Source: Timema cristinae (lineage: Eukaryota; Arthropoda; Insecta; Phasmatodea; Timematidae). From it: DNA of 64,000 nucleotides. The DNA is taken from NCBI GenBank assembly GCA_039000515.1, contig JBCFYV010000001.1, positions 17,399,928-17,463,927 on the forward strand. Direction: 5' to 3'. Numbering within the stretch: the first letter of the stretch is position 1; every line of letters begins with the position of its first letter. This document shows positions 22,386 to 31,258 of the stretch, one piece after another. A program made the translations under genes and the position numbers. Under the pieces are notes generated by a model. It was not told where the DNA came from. It ran no database searches and was given only the letters and a program-made list of their open reading frames with translations.

Positions 22386-25300
22386 GGCTGGTTACTCACC
22401 AACGAGTCACGAGTCGAGTCGATTCTCATGGAGTCGAGTCCAATCTGACTCTAGATTCAAGGCCTTTCACACTAGCGAGTCGAGTCATAGAGTCCACTAG
22501 TTTGATCAAAGAGCTCGTGAAAGATGGATATAGTTCGAGCGTTTTCTATTAATACAATTGTATGGAGGCGCCAGCGTAGACGTCTAGAAAGACGTCGCTT
22601 AGTGTGGATTTACCCACTTAATGTGAAACTATGCACCTTTGGTAGTTTTTCACATTTGAAGGGCACAGGGGAAAAAACCATCAGATTCCAAAAAATTCAA
22701 AATTTAGATATTGGTACCACTGTATCCTACTCAAGCAGCTCTTTCAACATAATAAATCCAAACAGGTGAAGAACCATCACAGTCACTTTCGAACTAGAGA
22801 AAAACCATCAGAGTCCACTGCCATTATTTAACTCCTTCATATTCCGATGGAGTGGAGTTGTGAAACAGCTGTAACATTGTGAAATGTGGCTTTACCGGGG
22901 TTGTGTTGTATTCTTGTGCTTGTAAATTGTTATTATATGGTGTATTTAATATTGTATCCAGTGTTGTAATTATTTAGTGTTTTCCTAAATTACGTGTTAT
23001 TTAGGTGCTTTAATACATTCATTAATTAATGCGTGATATTTTAATGTATTATTTGATATGAGTGAATCAGACAAATTTGTTTCGGGATCTGATTCGTATA
23101 GTGACGAAAACATTCGGGCTGGCTCGGAAAGTTCAACAAAGAAATTAAAAGGAGAAGAATCCAGGATGTTACGAAGAAACTCAGATATAGTACGTACGAG
23201 ACTGGTGAAGATTGTAACTGAAAAAGTTTCGAGTGTTTTAATAAGAAAGTGAGTATTGAATAAAGAAAATCTTTAATTAAGATATTCGATGACACAGGCA
23301 GAGATAAAGGTAGAGATATCCAAAACTGTTACCTAGTTGGTTTAGTTTCACTTCATTCGATTAAAAGGAATGGACACGAAAAAAATGAGGAAGCACGGTT
23401 TAATGACTTTTATTACTCTTACAAAGTTCAAGTGTTTAGAGAAAATAAAGCCATAGAGATTCCAGTTTGTTTTAAGGCCTTTACATCCTTATTTGGTTTA
23501 ACACATAATAGGGTTTAAACAATAAAAAGGTCCCTAGGTGAAACTGGAAAACCTCCTGTAGACAGGAGAGGAAAACATCAGAACAGAGATAATAAACTTC
23601 CACCTGTGAATATTGATAAAGTACATGGTTTTTTCGGCAGTCTCAAAAGGCTGAAAATTTCACTAGTCTAGAGGATAGTAAAAAAATGTATTTACCGAAA
23701 GATTTAAATGTAAAAAGGCTTATTGAAAAAAACACTGAGGTACAAATTTCATATGACAAGCTTAGGTTAATTTTTGTTACAGAATTTATCATTTCATTTG
23801 GCTACCGTCGCACAAAGACATGTAGTCACTGTGACGAACGAAAAGCTCAGATAAGTAATATATCAAGAGAAAATGCTTGGACAGTTAATTAAGGAAAAGG
23901 GTGAATTACAATATAAAGTTGACAAAATAGAAATTGAAAGGAATCTTCATTTGATGAAAGCAGATTGTTTCTTTAAAAATAAAAGACTGGCAAAGCAAGA
24001 AAAACAAGGAAAACAGAATATAATACTTTCGACTATGGAAAAAAATCTTCCAGTGCCAACATTACCAGTGCTGATGTGTATTTCAAACGTCAGCTAACTC
24101 TTTATGTGTCCAATATACATTTTTTGGGGACTGGTATGTCCATAATGTATACTTACGACCAAACTGTCGGAAGAAAGGGTGCTAATGATGTTGTATCGAT
24201 GCTCTACCATTTTATAAACAAGTTCCTAGATTTTGAAGTAGAAGAATTGAATATATTTTGTGATTCAGCAAGTGGGCAGAACAAGAATTTCACAATGTTT
24301 CGATAACTGCACTACATGACTGACTTCCAAACGCTTCCATAAAATAAATAACTGTGGCGTTTCCAATCAGAGGTTATTCTTTCATGGAGCCTGACAAAAA
24401 CATGGGCTTGATTTTTTTTTTTAAGTTATTGCTGAAACATCAGATGGCTGGAGGAGAATAATCCGTGATGCAAGAACAAAACCATCTCGTTTTGAGGTTA
24501 TAAGCATGTGCACAAACTATTTTCAAAATCTGGGAGACTTCCTGACACCACATTATAAGAAAAAAGCTTCCAACAGCAACGAGGCCTATTCGGCAAATGA
24601 AGGCCTCTCAGGACAAACCACATTTATTAAGTCACAAGAAGAACTAAACGGCCCATATCTGTCATCGGTCATAACAAAGGAAAACAATAAGAAAATACCC
24701 ACACCCACTACTGATCAGAGGGAACCAGAAAAGCTGTACCATTCACCCATCAAACTTCCCATGGGGAAATACAGGGACTTAAAGGATCTACTTAAGGATA
24801 TACTTTAGTTCTGTGAGGAGGAACCCTCCCAAGACTTCTACCGCCAGCTTCTTTCTTCCGTCCATGGAACTGAACAACAAGACCTAGCACCTAACGTTGA
24901 TGAACCCGACAGTGATTTTTAATAGGTAAGAAACAAGTTTACAATAAACCACAAGTTATTCTTTATTTTATGCCCTTTATATAAGCTATCATTACCATTT
25001 CGATAACCATGGATACAGCGAAAGAATGTTAATTCTTTCTCCCCTTTTTGAGATGGTTACCCCTTGTAACCTGGCGGAAGTGCTCGTTGAATGGAAAAAA
25101 CTTATCGGAATAAGAAGAATTGAAATGAACAAATTATGCCAGTTGAATTTAATTAGGCTACTTAAATAATGGTTTTATTGTATTACAATACCATAGTTAT
25201 CTTTAGTCTGTCATAGTAAAAATAATTATTACAAACACATTTAAGAAAAAATACGAATACAGGAGAGAAAACATCAGAGTCCTGTAATAAATAATATAAT

Positions 25301-25829
25301 AAATTAATTACACCAAAGTTTATTGCATACACATTTAACTGTGCTAGGGCTGATTGACCAATTCCTGGTGAATTAAAAAAAATTATACCCCAAGAACTTG
25401 GCATTAGTATAAAACATACGAGTGTGTAGATTTTAAATTTCATTTCCTGAAAAAAAAAAATAATTGTAAACTGGACTCTGATGGTTTTTCCTCCTGCACC
25501 CTTCATTTGTTTCTAAATAGCGGAAACTGCATTTCTATCCCGATGTTCAAGATGGGAAGGGTTATAAATCGCAGGATTATCTTAAACGAGAACAATGGAA
25601 AGCACGTGGAAATAATACACTTGACTCTGCTGGACCGACGAAATATGTAATCTGCCGCATCATAGACTCTGACTCGGCCAGACTCGGCTAAACTCGGTGT
25701 GATTCGGGGTGACTCGACTCGCCGGTGTGAAAGGTGGTCCTCCATCGTGATATCAAATACAATATGTGCTTGTCTAAAATGGTGAGTCAGACTCGACTCG
25801 ACTCGGGATTCGTTGGTGTGAAACCAGCC
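22386..25829 (+). mobile_element. DNA transposon at a TTAA-like target with a decayed transposase gene
   Basis: Left end GGCTGGTTACTCACCAACGA and right end (minus strand) GGCTGGTTTCACACCAACGA agree at all but a few positions. TTAA (25830-25833) lies beside the right end and TTAG overlaps the left. Both ends are packed with subterminal GAGTCGAGTC/GACTCGACTC words (22400-22500 and 25670-25805). TTAA targets are known for piggyBac and Kolobok elements; the encoded protein does not look like piggyBac, and the superfamily remains open. Length about 3.44 kb. Confidence 0.85.
23058..24922 (+). pseudogene. Transposase-like gene of the TTAA element, broken
   Basis: Fragments in several frames read in the same order as a protein type that is common and uncharacterised in arthropod and cnidarian genomes (as I recall, the DUF7869-containing type). 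Recognisable blocks: an acidic Ser/Glu-rich N-terminus (23058-23248); VCFKAFTSLFG (near 23470); GKPPVDRRGKHQNRDNK (near 23545); MYLPKDLNVKRL (23686); ISFGYRRTKTCSHCDE (near 23790), with a CxxC; YTYDQTVGRKGANDVVSML (near 24150); IFCDSASGQNKNFTMFR (near 24260), whose Asp may be catalytic; a final block ending DEPDSDF (24922). Breaks: in-frame stops after HNRV (about 23516) and after DLLKDIL (24806), frameshifts near 23635, 23870 and 24070, and a lost frame after 24306. A possible short intron starts at GTGAGT (23249). Family recollection is not verified; the transposase role is inference from its place inside inverted repeats. Confidence 0.75.
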
Positions 25830-26219
25830 TTAAACGGAACGGCTACTGAAGAGGGTTGTATTTTTTTATTTTAAATATCGATTGCCTTAATCTATTAAAG
25901 TGTTTTATAAACTAATTTTCTTATTCTTCTTAAGTCAACAACCAAAATGTTTGTGATCTCTATCCAAACGTTGCTGGATATTCACTCAGCCCTTCAGCTG
26001 GTTAGTGCTGACTGCTCTATCTGGTACAAAGTCCATATAATAGTGTAGTTCAGGAGGTGTGTTGGCTCCTCATTGCCTTCCATACTGAATTTCTATGAGT
26101 GACCGTGAAAGGATCTACCTCTTTTAACGGGAAGGGTATCTTCACATGGGTATGGTCGAACTGGTCCGACGGTCAAGACATTCCAAAAAGAATTTTCGAG
26201 CCCATACCGAAGGGTCTTG

Positions 26220-26715
26220 TCGAACTGGTCCGATGGCAAGCTCGCAGGTAGCGGCTGGGGGGTGTTGTCGAACTGGTCCGATGGCAAGCTCGCAGGTAGC
26301 GGCTGGGGGGTGTTGTCGAACTGGTCAGATGGCAAGCTCGCAGGTAGCGGCTGGGGGGTGTTGTCGAACTGGTCCGATGGCAAGCTCGCAGGTAGCGGCT
26401 GGGGGGTGTTGTCGAACTGGTCTGATGGCAAGCTCGCAGGTAGCGGCTGGGGGGTGTTGTCGAACTGGTCCGATGGCAAGCTCGCAGGTAGCGGCTGGGG
26501 GGTGTTGTCGAACTGGTCCGATGGCAAGCTCGCAGGTAGCGGCTGGGGGGTGTTGTCGAACTGGTCCGATGGCAAGCTCGCAGGTAGCGGCTGGGGGGTG
26601 TTGTCGAACTGGTCCGATGGCAAGCTCGCAGGTAGCGGCTGGGGGGTGTTGTCGAACTGGTCCGATGGCAAGCTAGCAGGTAGCGGCTGGGGGGTGTTGT
26701 CGAGCTGGTCCGATG
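26220..26715. repeat. 48-bp tandem array built on the transposon terminal repeat, 10 units plus a partial
   Basis: Units start at 26220 and every 48 bp to 26652; an 11th diverges at about 26716. Each unit carries the terminal core (TGTTGTCGAACTGGTCCGAT across the junction) plus a spacer GCAAGCTCGCAGGTAGCGGC. Units differ at only a few positions (near 26327, 26423 and 26673), so the array is young. As 48 is a multiple of three, stop-free frames of 167-211 codons cross it on both strands; they are by-products. Confidence 0.95.
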
Positions 26716-26716
26716 G

Positions 26717-26938
26717 TTGAAGGACCACCCAATTAGTAATTGTCAGTTGTTTGCAGAGTGGTGTACAGTGATATTTTCAATGTTAAGTGAGAAAGGGTGT
26801 AAATTAGTGGTGCATGAAGGTTTTAAATATTATAAGGTGGACAAGACAAAAACGGGCCAAAAGTGGCGGTGTTCAAGAAGGAAAGGGTGTTCGGCGCATT
26901 TATTTACAGATGACGCGGGTGAACCTAACCTAACCTAA
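26717..26938 (+). pseudogene. FLYWCH zinc-finger fragment of a Mutator-like transposase
   Basis: The 73-residue frame contains GCKLVVHEGFKYYKVDK and then QKWRCSRRKGCSAHLFTDD. This matches the first part of a FLYWCH finger: a hydrophobic start, a Y/F-rich strand, W-x-C and then C-S-A. The second half, with the His ligands, is missing; the frame ends in simple sequence just after GEPNLT. FLYWCH fingers are often fused to Mutator-type transposases and bind DNA. The start at 26717 overlaps the terminal repeat, so it may not be a real start. Best read as a relic of the parent element's N-terminus. Confidence 0.7.
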
Positions 26939-27240
26939 TATAATATAATATAATCTAACCTAACCTCCCTCCCCTCCCACCCCTTTCTAATAACCATCGG
27001 ACCAGTTCGACCTTACTAATTGGGTGGTCCTTCAACAATCGGACCAGTTCGACAACACCCCTTCACATACCAAGGTACGGACGGCTTTTCTTCCTCTCCG
27101 TAGGAAGTGGTGCTGCGGATTTTTAATCACTCAAGAAAAATCCGTCTACCTCGGCTGGGCATGAACCCACGGACATCGGGTCCTGAGGTGGGAATTTTAA
27201 CAGAAGATCACTGAGGTTGCCACATTAATATATGAATGGA

Positions 27241-27241
27241 A

Positions 27242-27284
<43 letters not shown>

Positions 27285-27547
27285 GCACCGCGTCTTATTA
27301 CCCGTTCGGGTTATACGCACTTACGCTAATGTGTAATGGGTAGGGTGATTGCGAGATGAAATGAAGGACCTACAGTTTAACGTGGAATCCGAACCACGGT
27401 GGAGGCCTGGCATTCCCCACATTCACAAGATGCCTTGTCAGAGGTGAAGGAAGGGTTTGGTAATCAGATAAATCTTTGCCGGGACCGAGGATTGAACCCC
27501 GACCGCCAGCATAGAAGTCTGACACCTTACCCCTAGACCACCAGGTC
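27241..27547 (-). mobile_element. SINE A, full length
   Basis: Long (TTA)n, shared tail (GCACCGCGTCTTATTACCCG), body and a complete head (CCCCTAGACCACCAGGT on the plus strand). It abuts a SINE B fragment on the right; the flanks show no clear TSD. Confidence 0.92.
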
Positions 27548-27716
27548 TTTTATAGGAAGTGTACACACGTTTTCGTGAAGGGAGAGTTTAAAACAATTTT
27601 AGAAAATCTACCCTCAGTACACCTGAGTGAGATTCAAAACACCGTTTCCCCGTCAATGGTAGTTTACTATACTGCGAAATTAGCGCCTTAGACCATGCAG
27701 CCACTGAAGCGGGTCT
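27548..27716 (-). mobile_element. SINE B, tail missing
   Basis: Body (GGAAGTGTACACACGTTTTC) and complete head complement (GTGAGATTCAAAACACCG, TTAGCGCCTTAGACCATGCA, CCACTGAAGCGGGTC). The tail side is cut at the SINE A junction. Confidence 0.85.
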
Positions 27717-28082
27717 CATCATTGTTCATTTATTGGTCAGCTTGCGGTTGGTTCTTCTTAGCCATTTGTAACAACAGAGCTATTGAAATATTTATTTGGA
27801 AGATGGACTTAGGCCACTGTTTCATCTAGCGTGAGCGTGCCCATACCGGTTGGTAGCTGGCAGACGCAAGCAAGTACACCTGACAGATTTTTTCTATTTT
27901 TCTATTTTTATTTTTTTACACTCATCTCCATGTCTATGTGTGTTGTGAAGACTTGTTTGTTCATGTAGCTAAACATTGTCAGAACAACAAGAATACGTAA
28001 AATGCCATGCTCAAAACTTTAAACATAAATAACCTTTTGCTACTTTATAAGTTCATAAAGAACCACGCGACCATCAAAGTAT
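27717..28082. other. Stretch without recognised feature
   Basis: Mixed-composition sequence; nothing shared with the rest of the window. Confidence 0.35.
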
Positions 28083-28408
28083 GGATTTTTTTTCCGTTTA
28101 TTTGACATCTCAGAGATAAAGTATTGTTATCATCAAAAAATTTGAGCTTGAGATTTTGATAAATGTTGACGTTTCGTGATCTCCTGAAACTTAAAAGTGG
28201 TTTACGCAATACCGTCTGTCTGTACCTCTATTTTACATATTGGGCTAGAACTTTGTATCTGTGGTGTTATAAGTTCTCCCTAAGGGTTTTTTTGGAATTA
28301 GATGTCGGACCCTAAATTTAAGGGTAGTTTACTGAAAGGCAAAATATATTTTAAAAAAAAATCGCTCCAACGATATTGTCTAAATATTATATCTAGAAAC
28401 AGTTTATA

Positions 28409-28439
<31 letters not shown>

Positions 28440-28940
28440 TTATTATTATTATTAATATGGCAATTCTCATTTTCTTATGAAAATGACTGAGGGTACCTTA
28501 AATGAGGGAAGTTTTCCAATTTTCATTATTTCTCCGCAACTATTTGAGATACAAAATATCTTATCATTGAAAATTTGTAGTACTATTAAAGGTACAAATT
28601 TTGTATTTGAAATATATTTTTATAAAACCAATAATTACTGAGCTATAATTAAATATACATACATTTTAGTTAAGGTTTTTGGAAATTAATTTGATTCTTA
28701 TGCTCTTTGGATATTTCTTTTTTAACATTTTTTCTCTAACGGTGTTCCTAGTTCCTAATTCCATAAAGTAAGTGTGTATATTATTTTATTTATGATCCTT
28801 GGTGTAATGTTTCTACAACAATGTATAGATCTATTATCTCGTTACACAAAACTCACGAATTTTTAGAAAATGTATATTTTAAAATGAAAGGGGGAGAAAA
28901 GATGTATGGTGTACAATACCACTAATTTTAGGTGTCATGG
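28083..28940 (+). repeat. Interspersed repeat I, uninterrupted copy
   Basis: Shows the family in one piece: GATAAATGTTGACGTTTCGT, CCGTCTGTCTGTACCTCTAT, TTTTTGGAATTAGATGTCGG, a (TAA)n/(TTA)n patch at 28410-28455, ATATTTTTATAAAACCAATA, and GAATTTTTAGAAAATGTATA near the end. Compare 16180-17300 (plus) and 41745-42330 (minus). No coding signal. Confidence 0.6.
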
Positions 28941-28947
28941 CCTTTAA

Positions 28948-29293
28948 GATGGGAGTTTAAGGAATACAAGTTAAGGTCAGTATTTTTGCAGTTTTTATAG
29001 CAAAACTTTCTTTTGGCCAAAACATACAAAACATTGCTCCAGTAGAAATATAGAGTTTAATTTCCTTCACATAGTGGTATCAACAGTGGTTGAATATCTG
29101 TCAAGGGTTTCCTGGAATTTAATGACAAATGCTATGCTCATGACAAATATTCAACAATTGTTGATATCACCACGTGAAGAAAACTAAACTATATTTCTAT
29201 TAGAAAAAATGTGTTTACTTTGGCAAAAGGAAAAGTTTTTATATAAAAAACAGAAAAACATTGACCTTAACACGCGTTCCCTACACTCCCACT
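28948..29293. mobile_element. Family D palindromic MITE
   Basis: TTAA at 28944-28947, left arm (GGTCAGTATTTTTGCAGTTT, TAGAAATATAGAGTTTAATT), right arm (GTTGATATCACCACGTGAAG, GCGTTCCCTACACTCCCAC). The right TTAA reads TTCAA. Confidence 0.9.
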
Positions 29294-29357
29294 TCAAATG
29301 AAATGTCTGATAATTAAGAACAGAATTTTGTTTATTTGCATTTTCTTTTCCTTGATC

Positions 29358-29630
29358 GTAATAATAATAATAATAATAATATTTAGCCCCGCGTCTTACT
29401 ACCCGTTCGGGTTATACGCTTTAAGTACTAATTACGCTAATGGATTGGGAATTTGGAAGGTTGAATTAGAGGAAGTGAACCCGCATTTGCGTGGAGGGAG
29501 AGTGGAAAACCATTTAGGAAAAACCACCCCCAGTTCACCCGACCAAGAGTCAAACATCGATCTCCCCGTCCTCAGCAGTCGAGCTCAACACGACTAGCGC
29601 GTTAGCCAACTATGCCACCGAGGCGGGTCC
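29358..29630 (-). mobile_element. SINE B, full length, young subfamily
   Basis: Starts with an (AAT)n run, then the tail (CGCGTCTTACTACCCGTTCG), body (GGTTGAATTAGAGGAAGTGA) and a head of another subfamily: on the minus strand CGGTGGCATAGTTGGCTAAC GCGC. The head differs from the GGTGGCCGCATGGTCTAA type, but body and tail are the same. The nearest relative is at 59778-60036. Confidence 0.95.
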
Positions 29631-30099
29631 TTGATCGTAGAACATAGGCATTTGAGAATGCATTTTGTACTTTCACTAGTACAATATTTTAATTTCCGAG
29701 TGCCTATAGTTGTCTTTTACACTAGTTTTTGCCAAGTTTGCACATTAACGTGCCTATTTCTATTTTGGCCTCTTTTTTTTTTTTTTCCAACTATATGGAT
29801 CTTCTGCTGAAAGAGAGACTCCAGTTTCTTAGAAAGTGTATACATTTTTTAAGTAGGTTTAAAAATCAATACTGGTTAATTAGCTTCCAATGACCGTAAA
29901 TTGGGTGGAGGACAATGGGAGCAATGGCAGACATCTTGGGGAGGAAATCACATGCCATTGCAGTAGAAAAATTCAACTTCTTCGGAAACACCAACACATT
30001 TTGACATCAGCTATTCAAATAATAAATTAATTCTCTCTGAAAATATAACTCATTCTCCTACTGAAAATTTAGAAAAGTACCTAGTGATATGTACTAGAG

Positions 30100-30252
30100 A
30101 TGTTTTTACTCAATGTTTTGTCACTCTCCCTCCACAAAAAATGCAAAATTCACATTCTCTAAATTCCACCTTCCTAAACTCCATTATTTAAACGTTAACA
30201 TAATATGCGTAGCTTATAACCCTAACAAGTAGTGATATATGGCGGTAAAAAA
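30100..30252 (+). mobile_element. SINE B, head missing
   Basis: Body CACTCTCCCTCCACAAAAAA, CACATTCTCTAAATTCC, and a decayed tail (CTTATAACCCTAACAAGTAG). Confidence 0.65.
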
Positions 30253-30317
30253 TACAGAAATGTGAATCGGCTGTAGGCAATAAAACATTAGGTATTAACA
30301 TTACTTTTACATTGCCT

Positions 30318-30765
30318 CTTGTGTGCTAATTTTTTCCTTAAGTGCCTATTTGTTGCCTAGATATAATATTTTTAGCGCCTGTTTTGTTGCCTGAATATCA
30401 TATTTTTAGTGCCTGTTTTGTTGCCTGGATCCGATATTTAAAGTGCCTATTTGTTGCCTAGATATCATATTTTTAGTGCCTGTTTTGTTGCCTGGATCCG
30501 ATATTTTAAGTGCCTATTTGTTGCCTAGATATAATATTTTTAGCGCCTGTTTTGTTGCCTAGATATCATATTTTTAGTGCCTGTTTTGTTGCCTGGATCC
30601 GATATTTTAAGTGCCTATTTGTTGCCTAGACATCATATTTTTAGTTCCTGTTTTGTTGCCTGGATCCCATATTTTTAGTGCCTATTTTGTTGCCTGGATC
30701 CCATATTTTTAAGTGCCTATTTGTCTGCCTCTTTTAAACATGTTTGGTGCCTAAAAATCCGCTTG
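30318..30765. repeat. GCCT-rich tandem array of alternating 33/34-bp subunits
   Basis: Two subunit types alternate: GTGCCTATTTGTTGCCTAGA plus TATCATATTTTTA, and GTGCCTGTTTTGTTGCCTGG plus ATCCGATATTTTAA. About 12-13 subunits are visible, giving a ~67-bp higher-order period. Each subunit has two GCCT words. Possibly the subterminal repeats of a hAT-like element, but no ends were found. Confidence 0.88.
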
Positions 30766-31035
30766 CTACCTTCTGATAATGAACGGGAGAGAACCGTTTA
30801 AAAGTACAGTCCCGTCTATTATTGATTCCCCTCGGTAACAACCTATGAACAGCCACCACTTCCCTACACTAATACAGAGAGACAGGATAATGAAAGCGAA
30901 TTTTAAGAAACCGTCCCTTCTTTTGTTTGTATAGAATATATAACCTTACAAACTGGCATTCTCTTGCAATTTTGTTGGTGCATGCACATACGTAGTTTTG
31001 GCCACCGCGCAGCCTCCGTGTACTAACCATTGGTA
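30766..31035. other. Stretch without recognised feature
   Basis: No repeat or coding signal recognised between the array and the MITE. Confidence 0.35.
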
Positions 31036-31256
31036 CAGTAGTCCCATGGCTTCTTTGGTGCTGGCTGGCAGCTCACAGCTGACTTCTGACAGTCAATATT
31101 TAGGAATATACTTAAATTTTTATTGTCAGAAGTAACAGCTGCTAAACACATGTTTTTGCAGATAATATGGTTTGGTGTAGGGATACATAATTTGGTCTGT
31201 TAGCTTTTCATAGCTGTGAGCTGTCAGTCAACACCAAAGAAGTCATGAGGCTACTT
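31036..31256. mobile_element. TA-flanked MITE, family H
   Basis: The inverted ends begin CAGTAGTCCCATGGCTTCTT (left) and, on the minus strand, AGTAGCCTCATGACTTCTTT (right); TA lies at 31034-31035 and 31257-31258. Long inner arms include GCTGACTTCTGACAG. The copy at 57126-57359 is the same element in the other orientation. CAGT ends at TA sites suggest Tc1/mariner mobilisation. Confidence 0.82.
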
Positions 31257-31258
31257 TA

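Larger units (their letters stand above)
22155..25862 (-). mobile_element. SINE B (older subfamily) split by a 3.4-kb transposon
   Basis: 22155-22385 holds the variant tail (GCCTGTTCAGGTTATATG), body (GAGGTAATCTCCCCTCATTT) and most of the head up to GAGAGTGACGTCTTA. The remaining head bases resume after the transposon at 25834 (ACGGAACGGCTACTGAAGAG; expected ACCATACGGCCACTGAAGCG). The SINE is therefore older than the transposon. Confidence 0.82.
26148..27060 (+). mobile_element. Mutator-like transposon derivative with amplified terminal repeat
   Basis: The left end GGGTATGGTCGAACTGGTCC pairs with the right end, which on the minus strand is GGGTGTTGTCGAACTGGTCC. An exact 8-bp TSD, CTTCACAT, lies at 26140-26147 and 27061-27068. 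A longer version of the terminal repeat occurs at 26692-26738 and inverted at 27016-27060, both including TTGAAGGACCACCCAATTAG. Inside are a FLYWCH-like fragment and AACCTAACCTAA-type simple sequence. TSDs of 8-10 bp plus a FLYWCH finger fit Mutator-like elements; no transposase core remains. Confidence 0.82.
26086..27222 (-). mobile_element. SINE C split by a Mutator-like element
   Basis: 26086-26147 matches the SINE C middle (GAATTTCTATGAGTGACCGT, GGGAAGGGTATCTTCACAT). After the 913-bp insertion it resumes at 27061 with CTTCACATACCAAGG, CCGTAGGAAGTGGTGCTGCG and the head complement (GGCATGAACCCACGGACATC, GGGTCCTGAGGTG). Confidence 0.8.

Noticed and set aside
26093..26728. Long repetitive open frames on both strands (up to 211 codons)
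   Set aside because: They cross a 48-bp tandem array; 48 is divisible by three, so any stop-free unit stays open on several frames. No sign of a real gene.
26920..26970. Telomere-like AACCTAACCTAA repeats
   Set aside because: Only a few units mixed with TATAATATAATATAAT inside a transposon; too short and internal for a telomere tract.
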